Below, piece by piece: positions 9,548 through 17,742 of a stretch of 62,870 nucleotides of DNA. Position numbers and translations under genes: made by a program. Origin of the DNA: Desulfocapsa sp. GTDB taxonomy: Bacteria; Desulfobacterota; Desulfobulbia; Desulfobulbales; Desulfocapsaceae. Under the pieces are notes generated by a model. That model was not told the DNA's origin. It did not search any database and saw only the letters and a program-made list of their open reading frames with translations. Numbering within the stretch: the stretch's first letter is position 1; each line of letters starts with the position of its first letter. The stretch is from assembly GCA_022712895.1 (NCBI GenBank), contig JAFLJS010000025.1, positions 1 through 62,870 of the forward strand. The letters are read 5' to 3'.

Positions 9548-10291
9548 TCAGTAGGCAATAAACATAAACTCATCATTGTCCAACCAGCCACTTCGTCCCG
9601 ATTCATCCTTGATCAGAGTATAGTTATTATGTACTTTCACAGGAGTCAACAAACGCCCCTCCTGTATACTTCCACTGGCAGCAGCTGATGCAAATGGTGA
9701 GAGACGAAGCTTTGCATCACCTCCAACCACCACAGCATCATGGTAATGGTGATACTGCCCTGCAATTCCCATGACCGAGGCCATTATCACTAACACGCTG
9801 GCGGCCGCCACAAGCCGACGTGTTGTTGTTTTCAACCGTGGAGTTACTGGAAAGAGCAGACAAGTCGCAAACAGTATAAAACCTGCCGTTGCCAGTATCG
9901 TCCAGAGGTCCAGTCCAAGCAATCGAATAAAACGCTGACTGACAGTTTGTTCTTCCTGGAAAAGGGTTCTTTCCTTGCGCAGCAACTCCAGGTTTCCTCG
10001 GATATCAGAATCTCCGGGTGCCAGACGTGCAGCTCTCTCATAGTTGAGAATGGCCATACCTGTTTGGCCATTCTGGGCATAACTATTTGCCAGATTATAG
10101 AGCAGTGCTGACGACAAACCATCCCTGGCCAGTGACTCAAAGCCCTCAATGGCAAGTTGATATTCCCCATCATTATAGGCGATTGTCGCCTTTTTAAAAC
10201 GATTATCCGCCGCCTGTACTGAGAAGGAACCCAATAGCAGAAAGATACCAAATAGTGAGAATATTTGCCAATAGCCTTTAGAGTGTATCAC
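9548..10291 (-). CDS. batE: BatE-like TPR/SH3 membrane protein
   Basis: Last gene of the Bat operon. It has a signal peptide (cleavage near VQA/ADN), two or three tetratricopeptide repeats (about 30-105: FKKATIAYNDGEYQLAIEGF, LYNLANSYAQNGQTGMAILN), two membrane helices (about 128-175) and a C-terminal SH3-like segment (DAKLRLSPFASA...GRLLTPVKVHNNYTLIKDESGRSGWL). The architecture matches BatE of the aerotolerance (Bat) system. It probably acts with BatD at the membrane as a protein-interaction platform. Its ATG overlaps the batD stop by 4 bases, so the two are translationally coupled. Confidence 0.85.
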   Translation of the reverse strand: MIHSKGYWQIFSLFGIFLLLGSFSVQAADNRFKKATIAYNDGEYQLAIEGFESLARDGLSSALLYNLANSYAQNGQTGMAILNYERAARLAPGDSDIRGNLELLRKERTLFQEEQTVSQRFIRLLGLDLWTILATAGFILFATCLLFPVTPRLKTTTRRLVAAASVLVIMASVMGIAGQYHHYHDAVVVGGDAKLRLSPFASAAASGSIQEGRLLTPVKVHNNYTLIKDESGRSGWLDNDEFMFIAY

Positions 10292-12138
10292 AGATTTGTA
10301 AGTTCCTTTTTCAAACTTGTTGCAAATTCCAGCATTTGCTGTTCGTCCAGCTCCTGACCGCTGTAGGCCGATTCGTCGGCTGCGTTAAATATCGTGCATA
10401 AAACCGAATCTTGCGGCAGACGTTTCTGAAGATCTGCAAGGGTAATTGCGGCGGCTTCCGTATTCCATAACAGTCCCAGCTGCTCCTGAATGGCTGTTCT
10501 GCTGCTGACAAGAAAACCACGACTATCGGCTGCCTGGAGATGTTCTTCTATTTCCCGTTCACGCTTCTCCAGCAACTGCTTCATGCTTTTCTGCCGTTGT
10601 AATTGCGGGTTGCCGGCAAACCGTGCCTTTCGTATGGTGATAAACAGTGCCCCACATATCGCCAAGAGTAACACAGCGCAAAATACCTGAAACCATTTCT
10701 TTGCAAACAGAGGCTCCAGTTGTTTATTCATTTGTCCTGCATCAAGTTGCAATGGTGCCAGCCCCGGTAGCAGCTGTTCCACTTTTTCAGGTGCTGTTTG
10801 TACAGCCTCTTTTCCAGAGGATATCGCCGCCTGTCTTGGAACGGGAACAGATTGTTCTGCCACCTCCACTTCCTGCATATCTATGGGAATGGGGGCAGAG
10901 ACAAGCTCTTTATATGTTCCACTCTCAGGGTCAAAGTAGCTAAAGGCCACTGCCGGTACTTCAGTCAAGTTACTCTCTTTAGCGACAAGGGCCTGTTCAA
11001 ACACCTTCTTCCCACGGTTTACATTGCCATCTTTCAAGAACTCCGATGATGGCGAGTAGCTTTTCCAACCTTTCTGTTTCTGCAACTGAGGAACCTGCAC
11101 CCGATCAAAGTTTCCCACCCCACTCACCGTCATGGTCAGGGTGACCGGGTCACCTTTGGAAATTTCAAGGGGAATCGCTTTCACCTGTAGACGAAAGTCT
11201 CCAATCGCTCCACTAAAGGTATCGGGTTTACCCGTTTCCGGAAGTGAGAGTACTGTCATCTCCAGTTTTGGGCTTGCCACTTTCACTTCCTTTTCACGAT
11301 AAGAACCAAAAAAACTATTAAAAAAACTGTCATCAAAAAATGGATCTCCAAACATCCCACGCGGACGCTGTACACGCTGTTGCTGACGCAAGAGCAGTGT
11401 CGCATCCAGCTCCATACTCAACGTGTGTGTTCCCTCCTTGATTCCTGACAGAGCCGAGACCCAGGTAAGCACACTGTAACTACTGTTACCCACCATTTCC
11501 CGGCTGCGGTGTGGCTCTCTTCGCAACTGCTGCAAGACGAACCCCTCCCCTCTCAACTGGGGCAAGCTATTCAAATTGGCCTGAATACCGTCACGGAAAT
11601 AGATCTGGATCTGCACGGGAACAACTTCTCCACTATAACTACTTGTTTTAGTAGGTGTCACGCGCAGAAAAGCAACTTCTGCAGCATCACCAGTACGAAG
11701 ACGCGTGGTGACCCCACTTCCTGAGCTGGAAGATTGTACCGTTGGCTGAGCAGTTGCCTTAACAACCTCAAAGTGAATGGGGAGTGTTGTCACCATTCCC
11801 TCTTTAGATTTTATGGTGATAGGTGGAATGGTGAAACTCCCCTCATGACTCGCTTCCACATGAAAGAGTGAAGTCACCGATGAAGAATAAGCACCGTTTA
11901 CATAATCCATCCGGGCCGATTGTCCACGTGGATGAAAACGCAACCCGTCGACCACCAGCATATCAATTGTAGCAGAACGTTGCCCTTGCAAAGTGACAAT
12001 AAGTTTGGCCATCCGATCAACAGGAAAACTCTTCACGCTTAAGCTGGCTGTGGCTGTCACCTCAGCATGCAGTGAGGGGATTATTGTCAGCAGAAACAGC
12101 AGAGCCAACAGATACTGAAAACTCTTTTTATTCTTCAT
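10288..12138 (-). CDS. batD: BatD, large periplasmic beta-domain protein of the Bat system
   Basis: A 616-residue exported protein with a signal peptide (about 1-25, ending LHA/EV), long stretches of BatD-type beta-sandwich repeats, one membrane helix (about 480-505) and a cytoplasmic C-terminal tail. The family marker is the segment with DFRLQVKAIPLEISKGDPVT followed by VSGVGNFDRVQVPQL. BatD is thought to work with BatA/BatB on the periplasmic side; its biochemical role is unknown. The start chosen is the ATG whose A is the last base of the preceding TAA (a TAATG overlap), with AAAGGA upstream. A TTG two codons earlier is also possible. The downstream batE overlaps by 4 bases. Confidence 0.87.
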   Translation of the reverse strand: MKNKKSFQYLLALLFLLTIIPSLHAEVTATASLSVKSFPVDRMAKLIVTLQGQRSATIDMLVVDGLRFHPRGQSARMDYVNGAYSSSVTSLFHVEASHEGSFTIPPITIKSKEGMVTTLPIHFEVVKATAQPTVQSSSSGSGVTTRLRTGDAAEVAFLRVTPTKTSSYSGEVVPVQIQIYFRDGIQANLNSLPQLRGEGFVLQQLRREPHRSREMVGNSSYSVLTWVSALSGIKEGTHTLSMELDATLLLRQQQRVQRPRGMFGDPFFDDSFFNSFFGSYREKEVKVASPKLEMTVLSLPETGKPDTFSGAIGDFRLQVKAIPLEISKGDPVTLTMTVSGVGNFDRVQVPQLQKQKGWKSYSPSSEFLKDGNVNRGKKVFEQALVAKESNLTEVPAVAFSYFDPESGTYKELVSAPIPIDMQEVEVAEQSVPVPRQAAISSGKEAVQTAPEKVEQLLPGLAPLQLDAGQMNKQLEPLFAKKWFQVFCAVLLLAICGALFITIRKARFAGNPQLQRQKSMKQLLEKREREIEEHLQAADSRGFLVSSRTAIQEQLGLLWNTEAAAITLADLQKRLPQDSVLCTIFNAADESAYSGQELDEQQMLEFATSLKKELTNL

Positions 12139-14054
12139 TACCAATCCTTTGTAGGTTGCTGACTATCACGACTTCCCATGGGGGCGACAGGTACAAAGTT
12201 GAGTTCCCCTTCTTCGTCCTTGAGGCTGTCTAAAAGTTGTTCAGCCTCATCAGTTGTCATCTTGCCTTGCTGCCGACGCTCCTCGTCCAGTTTTTGTGCC
12301 TGCTGATCTTGCTGAGCCTGTTTCTCGGCTGCTGCCTTAGCTGCATCCTCCTCCGTATTTCCTTGAGGTTCTGCCTCGTCCTCTTTCTGCTCTGAAGATT
12401 CCTGTGATTCTTGATCTTCCTGCTCACCATTTTTTTGCTGCTCGGATGGTTCTTTGCTTTGTTGATCCTGCTGCTGATCACCGGCCTTATCCTGCTCTTT
12501 CTCGTCTTGCTCTTTCTTTTTCTGTTTTTCCTCCTCTTTCTGTTCCTGCTTTAACTTTTCAAGTTTCTTTTTCACAAGGGCAAGATTGAAGTTAGCATCA
12601 TCATTGACAGAGTCAAGCTGTAAGGCACCATCAAAAGAGTCCATAGCCTGCTGCCAAAGGTCTATTGTGTGTTGCTTATCGGTCTGCAGACTCTCCTTTC
12701 CCCTCTGAAACAGAGCGTTCCCTAGATTATAGTAGGCCAGCTCCTGCAACCTCAAATCGTCACTTTTTAAGGCCTCGGAAAACGATTGAGCCGCATCTTC
12801 AAAGAGATTATTTTTATAAGCAGCCGTTCCATAGTTGTAATGCAACCTGGCATCATTTGGCGTTAACTCTAACTGCTCACTATAAAATGCTGAAGCTGTC
12901 AGAAAATCAGCAGCATGGTACGCATCTTCCCCGGCAGAAGCTCGAGCGAAATTACTGATAGGCAACAGGCAACAAAACAGGGCGACGGCCATTGCCTTTT
13001 TCTTTCTGCGCCCCGCTGTTTTAACAAAGGGAATACGCAAACTCCGTTTTGATTTTCTACCCCCAATTAAAAATTCAACAATCAGCAGAACGATAGCCCC
13101 TCCAAGGGGCCAGATAAAACGTTCAAGGGGAACTTTGTGTCGTTTTTCTGCCAGTTCTTCCTTGGGGATAAGTGACAACTTCTGCTGATAAATTGTTTGC
13201 AAGCCTTCACCACTGGTGCCAAGGGGAACATAGAGCCCGCCAGTTACTTTAGCAATTTCTGTAAGACTTTTTTTATCGAGCTGGGAGGTAATAAATTTTC
13301 CAGATGCATCCTTCACAAATCCTGTTTTCCCATTCCTAGTGAGGGGAATAAGCTCTCCTTCGCTGGTTCCCACACCCACAGTATAGATGGTCATCCCTTT
13401 TTCAGCGGCGTGTTTTGCTGCAAGCATAACATCACCTTCCAGGTTTTCACCATCGGTAATCAGAACCAGAATTTTATGGTTGGCCTCATTTGACAAAACG
13501 ACCTCAGCTTCAGCAATAACCGCAGCGAGATCTGTTCCTCCCTTGGGAATAATAGCAGTATCCAGAGCCTGTAGGGAGCTTTCAAAGGCGCTGTAATCAA
13601 TGGTCATGGGACACATCAGAAATGCAGAACCGGCAAAGGGCATAAGGCCCACCCGGTCACCTTCAAGCTGTCCAATAAAATCAAGAACTCCGTATTTCGC
13701 CCGCTGTAGACGGTTGGGCCGCACATCTTCCGCCAGCATACTTTTTGAGGTATCGATGGCAAAAAGGATGTCTATACCCTTGCGCTTCACCTCAACCCAT
13801 TTCACCCCATACTGTGGACGTGCCAAGGCCACAAAACAGCAAGCGATAGCAAACAGCAGCACCGTTTTCTTGATGGCCCTACGTCTTCCAGAAACACTGG
13901 CACACAGTTTTCCAAGGAGATGGGAGGAGGCAAAACGAGCCAACTCCTGCTGCCTTCGCCGCTGCATTGTCTTAAAGAAGATAACCAGCAAAACGAGGAC
14001 AATAGCTCCGGCGAGGAGCCAGAAGGGTTCTGCAAATGTTATAAGACCACTCAT
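12138..14054 (-). CDS. batB: BatB-BatC fusion: VWA domain plus TPR and charged tail
   Basis: A 638-residue membrane protein combining two Bat proteins. The N-terminal half (about 1-325) has two membrane helices and a von Willebrand A domain with an intact MIDAS motif (FAIDTSKSMLAED, then PKGGTDLAA and LITDGENLEGD), ending at a third helix: this is BatB. After a further hydrophobic segment (about 352-370), the rest holds TPRs (LHYNYGTAAYKNNLFEDAAQ, LAYYNLGNALFQRG) and a very long Glu/Lys/Gln-rich low-complexity region (about 495-605): this is BatC. MIDAS domains bind divalent metal and protein partners. The gene overlaps batA by 4 bases and batD by 1 base. Confidence 0.88.
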   Translation of the reverse strand: MSGLITFAEPFWLLAGAIVLVLLVIFFKTMQRRRQQELARFASSHLLGKLCASVSGRRRAIKKTVLLFAIACCFVALARPQYGVKWVEVKRKGIDILFAIDTSKSMLAEDVRPNRLQRAKYGVLDFIGQLEGDRVGLMPFAGSAFLMCPMTIDYSAFESSLQALDTAIIPKGGTDLAAVIAEAEVVLSNEANHKILVLITDGENLEGDVMLAAKHAAEKGMTIYTVGVGTSEGELIPLTRNGKTGFVKDASGKFITSQLDKKSLTEIAKVTGGLYVPLGTSGEGLQTIYQQKLSLIPKEELAEKRHKVPLERFIWPLGGAIVLLIVEFLIGGRKSKRSLRIPFVKTAGRRKKKAMAVALFCCLLPISNFARASAGEDAYHAADFLTASAFYSEQLELTPNDARLHYNYGTAAYKNNLFEDAAQSFSEALKSDDLRLQELAYYNLGNALFQRGKESLQTDKQHTIDLWQQAMDSFDGALQLDSVNDDANFNLALVKKKLEKLKQEQKEEEKQKKKEQDEKEQDKAGDQQQDQQSKEPSEQQKNGEQEDQESQESSEQKEDEAEPQGNTEEDAAKAAAEKQAQQDQQAQKLDEERRQQGKMTTDEAEQLLDSLKDEEGELNFVPVAPMGSRDSQQPTKDW

Positions 14055-15037
14055 GGTAGTCTCCTCCTAGCCACCATGACTTCCAGTCCCAGAAAAAACA
14101 GTGACGCAAAAACAAACCAGGAAAACAGCTCCTGATAATTTTCAAATTTTTTGATATTTCTGATGGTGGTTTCCATGGTGTTAATCTCCCCATACACCTT
14201 CTCAAGAGATTCTGTATCCGTTGCCCGAAAATATTGCCCACCGGTCATTTCTGCAACACGGCCAAGAGTTGCATCATCAATATCGACCTTGACCCGTATC
14301 AGACGTTTTCGCCCCAGCCGATCCTGAACAGGCATTGGCGCCTCACCTCTGGTCCCTGCACCAATGGTATAGATTTTAATACCCAGTGTTTCCGCAGCTT
14401 CTGCAGCGACCAGTGGTGGAATAGCACCTGCGTTATTCATTCCGTCAGTGAGCAGGATCATTATGCGTGATTTTGCTTCACGATCACGCAACCGATTAAG
14501 GCCGCTGCCGATGGCGGAACCGATGGCAGTGCCATCCTCCACCATACCGATGGAGAGAGAATCCAGACGTTTAAGCAGCCAATCATGGTCAAGGGTCAAA
14601 GGACTGACCATATAGGGTCGTCCGGCGAAAGCCAGCAATCCGATGCGATCATTGGGACGTTCGTCAATGAAGGTGTGCATAACAGATTTCACAACATCAA
14701 GACGATTGGCAGCTTTGCCCTCCAACGTAAAGTCAAGGGCTTCCATGGAGCCTGAAACGTCGACTGCCAGGAGGATATCGATGCCACTGGCTTCAATTTC
14801 AGTGGTGGTGTCTCCCAATTGTGGTCTGGCAAGGGCGAGGATAAGTAAAGCAATGGCCAGCAGCCGCAAAGCAGCAAGTAATCTTCCTGGCCCCACTTTC
14901 CGACCTTCAGCAAGATGGGCGGCAATGGACGTTGAAGAGAAGACAAGGGCCGGAGCAAAACTTCTTCTGCCACGAAGCATGGCCAGGATAGGTAAAAGTG
15001 CCAACAGCCAGAGGAACTCAGGGTGAAGAAAACGCAT
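14051..15037 (-). CDS. batA: BatA, membrane-anchored VWA-domain protein
   Basis: A 328-residue protein with helices near both ends and a central von Willebrand A domain. It has the complete MIDAS signature: DVSGS in LLAVDVSGSMEALDF, a conserved Thr in VEDGTAIGSAI, and LLTDGMNNAG. The N-terminal segment (RFLHPEFLWLLALLPILAML) is the usual BatA/BatB membrane anchor. The frame is open ten codons further upstream, but the ATG at 15037 has GGAGAG 8 bases before it and lies just after the preceding stop, so it was chosen. BatA and BatB are paired VWA proteins that probably interact with the MoxR ATPase encoded upstream. Confidence 0.88.
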   Translation of the reverse strand: MRFLHPEFLWLLALLPILAMLRGRRSFAPALVFSSTSIAAHLAEGRKVGPGRLLAALRLLAIALLILALARPQLGDTTTEIEASGIDILLAVDVSGSMEALDFTLEGKAANRLDVVKSVMHTFIDERPNDRIGLLAFAGRPYMVSPLTLDHDWLLKRLDSLSIGMVEDGTAIGSAIGSGLNRLRDREAKSRIMILLTDGMNNAGAIPPLVAAEAAETLGIKIYTIGAGTRGEAPMPVQDRLGRKRLIRVKVDIDDATLGRVAEMTGGQYFRATDTESLEKVYGEINTMETTIRNIKKFENYQELFSWFVFASLFFLGLEVMVARRRLP

Positions 15038-15039
15038 CT

Positions 15040-15555
15040 CTAGTTCTCTCCTTTTCCATTTTGGCAAGTGGTCTCAATAAACTGCTGCACTGCTATTTCC
15101 ATCTGTTCCATATTTTGCCCGCTGGGAATACTTTTTGCAAATTTTGCCATATCACACAGATCGAGACATCGTTTCAAGCTTTTAGTGTGTTGTGCAAACA
15201 GTATCGCGGTATCAATAGAATTGTTACTGAGACTCTGGAAGAATTCGCGGCTTGTCTGCCTGCTACTTGGAATTTGAAAACGGTTTTCGATATAGCTACG
15301 TAAAGTGTCAGAAAGTTTGGCTGCATACAGTGCAGCGTGCTCCTGATTCATCAACTTACGCAACTGTATAAGCTCAGCCAGTGCTATCTCATGGAGTCCC
15401 GGCAACAGCACTGTCTTCTTTCTGAATTTAAAAAACCAGAGAAGCAGAGCAATAAGCAGACAGCAGCCCAGGGCTATGGCTGCAATCAATAAATAATTTG
15501 GATCTTCCGGCAACAGCACTGGCGGTTGGATATCACGCAAAACTTCTTCATTCAT
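15040..15555 (-). CDS. DUF4381-family membrane protein of the Bat operon
   Basis: A 171-residue protein with a short N-terminal tail carrying the family motif DIQPPVLLPEDPNYL, one membrane helix (about 22-41) and an alpha-helical cytoplasmic domain (ALYAAKLSDTLRSYIENRFQ, SREFFQSL). DUF4381 proteins occur between the DUF58 and VWA genes of MoxR/Bat operons. Their function is unknown, but they may link the ATPase to the VWA membrane proteins. The gene overlaps the DUF58 stop by 4 bases and its stop lies 2 bases before batA. Confidence 0.83.
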   Translation of the reverse strand: MNEEVLRDIQPPVLLPEDPNYLLIAAIALGCCLLIALLLWFFKFRKKTVLLPGLHEIALAELIQLRKLMNQEHAALYAAKLSDTLRSYIENRFQIPSSRQTSREFFQSLSNNSIDTAILFAQHTKSLKRCLDLCDMAKFAKSIPSGQNMEQMEIAVQQFIETTCQNGKGEN

Positions 15556-16466
15556 CGACGAATCCTCCTCTGCCGCTTACCGAAGAAATTCATCAGTGGC
15601 GGAATATAGGAAGTTTCGGTGGATAAATCGAGCAGATCCACACCAGCAGAACGAATGGCACGGTGCAGGCTTTTGGCCCTTGCCGCCGCCACTTCTTTAT
15701 AGCCTCTGCGTACCGCGGGATCAGAAGTGTCCAACTCTACCTGCACACCGCTTTCCGCATCTTCGAGTGTGAGCCAGCCGACATCCGGCAACTCAAACTC
15801 ACGGGGATCGGAAATAATCATGGAGATCAGATCGTGACGACGATTGGTCACCTGTAGTTTAGGCTGTAACAGGGAAAGCCCATGCTCAAAATCGCCAGGC
15901 AGACAAAAATCAGAAATGAGAAAGGCTACACATTTTCGTTTTGTTACTCTATTTACAAAATCCAGAGCCGCCACCAGATCTGTTTTCCTGCCCTTGGGCT
16001 GAAAAAAAAGGATCTCCCGAATAAGGCGTAAGATATGAGACCTTCCCTTTTTGGGTGGAATATACAGCTCCACGAAATCAGAAAAAAGCACTAAACCGAC
16101 CTTGTCATTGTTACGAACTGCGGAGAATGCCAGCACCGATCCAATCTCAGCCATAACCTCACGCTTGGAACTGGTCGAAGAACCAAAATCACCCGACCCG
16201 GAGACATCGATCATCAGCATAATGGTAAGTTCACGTTCTTCGCTGAATTTTTTAACATGAGGAACACCGGTACGTGCCGTAACATTCCAGTCAATGGTTC
16301 GGATCTCATCTCCCGGAACATATTCCCGTACTTCATCAAAGTTCATGCCCCGTCCTTTAAACACAGACTGATAGCTTCCGGCTAAGGTGTCATTAACCAA
16401 ACGTGAAGTGCGTACCTCAACCTGACGGACTTTTTTGAGGATCTCTTTTGTTATTTGTTCTTCCAT
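15552..16466 (-). CDS. DUF58 (VWA-like) protein of the Bat/MoxR operon
   Basis: A 304-residue soluble protein of the DUF58 family, identified by the block GRGMNFDEVREYVPGDEIRT followed by IDWNVTARTG and KKFSEERELTIMLMIDVSGS. The VWA-like fold carries a DVSGS MIDAS-type motif. DUF58 proteins sit next to MoxR ATPases and are thought to be their partners in assembling or metallating other complexes. It overlaps the downstream DUF4381 gene by 4 bases and follows moxR by 12 bp. Confidence 0.9.
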   Translation of the reverse strand: MEEQITKEILKKVRQVEVRTSRLVNDTLAGSYQSVFKGRGMNFDEVREYVPGDEIRTIDWNVTARTGVPHVKKFSEERELTIMLMIDVSGSGDFGSSTSSKREVMAEIGSVLAFSAVRNNDKVGLVLFSDFVELYIPPKKGRSHILRLIREILFFQPKGRKTDLVAALDFVNRVTKRKCVAFLISDFCLPGDFEHGLSLLQPKLQVTNRRHDLISMIISDPREFELPDVGWLTLEDAESGVQVELDTSDPAVRRGYKEVAAARAKSLHRAIRSAGVDLLDLSTETSYIPPLMNFFGKRQRRIRR

Positions 16467-16478
16467 GAGAAATGCGGC

Positions 16479-17504
16479 TTATGGCACAGGGACAGTATCA
16501 AGAATCTTACGGATAATATCTTCACTGCTTACCGCCTCAGCTTCTGCTTCATAACTGATGCGAATCCGATGCCGCATAACATCCATGGCGGCCGATTTCA
16601 CATCATCGGGTGTCACATAGCCGCGCCCTGCCAGAAAGGCCAGTGCCTTGGAAACAGCTTTCAAATTGATAGTGGCTCTGGGGGACGCGCCGGTTTCGAT
16701 ATAATCGTGCAGATCAAGATTAAAAGATCGCGGATCACGGGTGGCACAAACGAGAGAAACAATATAGTCTTTGATTTTATCATCCATATAGATGGAATCC
16801 ACAACCTTGCGCGACGCCATGATATCATCCGCTCCAATCACCGGATTCACATTGATCTTTGAATCTGTATGATCAATGGCATCCAGTATCATTCGCTCCT
16901 GAGTCTGGCTCGGATAATCGACTACAACTTTTAACATAAACCTGTCAATCTGTGCCTCTGGCAAAGGATAAGTCCCTTCTTGTTCAATGGGATTTTGGGT
17001 GGCGAGTACCAGAAACAGATCAGGAAGTTTGAAAGACTCCTCGCCAATAGTCACCTGCTTTTCCTGCATAGCCTCAAGAAGAGCTGACTGTACCTTGGCC
17101 GGTGCCCGATTAATCTCATCGGCAAGGATAAGAGAGGCGAAAATCGGCCCCTGCTTCACCTCAAAAACCGTATCTTTTGGATTATAGATCTGGGTTCCCA
17201 TGATATCTGCCGGTAACATATCTGGAGTAAACTGAATACGACGAAAATCGGTTTGCACAGCCATGGAAAGTGTCTTTACAGCAAGCGTTTTTGCAAGTCC
17301 TGGCAATCCTTCGAGAAGGATATGCCCACCAGTCAACAACCCAACGATCAAGCGCTCAACAAGATGTTCCTGTCCGATAATGCTCTTCCCCATCTCCTGC
17401 CGTAACAGCCCGACCCAGGCAGAACTTGCCGCCACGGATTCATTAATGGCCTGAATAGAAGTATAACCTTCTGCCTGCTGTACAGCCACTGCCTGTTCGT
17501 TCAT
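16479..17504 (-). CDS. moxR: MoxR-family AAA+ ATPase
   Basis: A 341-residue AAA+ ATPase with Walker A LEGLPGLAKT, Walker B LILADEINRAP, sensor 1 LATQNPIEQEGTYPLPEAQIDRF and the MoxR-specific GASPRA motif (ETGASPRATINLK). MoxR proteins are chaperone-like ATPases acting with VWA-domain proteins, here DUF58, BatA and BatB. It is the first gene of the minus-strand operon, so the promoter should lie in 17505-17742, where a palindrome ATTACAT-TC-ATGTAAT is present. Confidence 0.92.
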   Translation of the reverse strand: MNEQAVAVQQAEGYTSIQAINESVAASSAWVGLLRQEMGKSIIGQEHLVERLIVGLLTGGHILLEGLPGLAKTLAVKTLSMAVQTDFRRIQFTPDMLPADIMGTQIYNPKDTVFEVKQGPIFASLILADEINRAPAKVQSALLEAMQEKQVTIGEESFKLPDLFLVLATQNPIEQEGTYPLPEAQIDRFMLKVVVDYPSQTQERMILDAIDHTDSKINVNPVIGADDIMASRKVVDSIYMDDKIKDYIVSLVCATRDPRSFNLDLHDYIETGASPRATINLKAVSKALAFLAGRGYVTPDDVKSAAMDVMRHRIRISYEAEAEAVSSEDIIRKILDTVPVP

Positions 17505-17595
17505 TATTAAGCTCCTTCGATTGACGAATGTGAGAGGTGTTTAAGTGTATGAAACAAATAATACCACTGGAACATTACAAGAACCTTTCACGACC

Positions 17596-17611
17596 ATTAC
17601 ATTCATGTAAT
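17596..17611. promoter_or_regulatory. Palindrome between the divergent moxR and rhodanese genes
   Basis: Perfect 7-bp inverted repeat ATTACAT-TC-ATGTAAT, about 90 bp upstream of moxR and 130 bp upstream of the rhodanese gene. Size and place suit a dimeric regulator site serving one or both divergent genes. No known operator was matched, so this is inference from symmetry and position. Confidence 0.35.
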
Positions 17612-17742
17612 ATGTGTAAGAAGCCCTCAGCACCCTACCTACAAGCATTTATTATTTATCCCTGTTTTTTCCTGCACGAATGGTATACAATATTAAAACC
17701 CTAACTATTATAGATACCTAACTGTTTCCCGGAAAACTGATT

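Noticed and set aside
13600-14070. A 156-codon plus-strand frame inside batBC
   Set aside because: Antisense to a clear VWA-domain coding region, with Ser/Arg-rich composition typical of a shadow frame.
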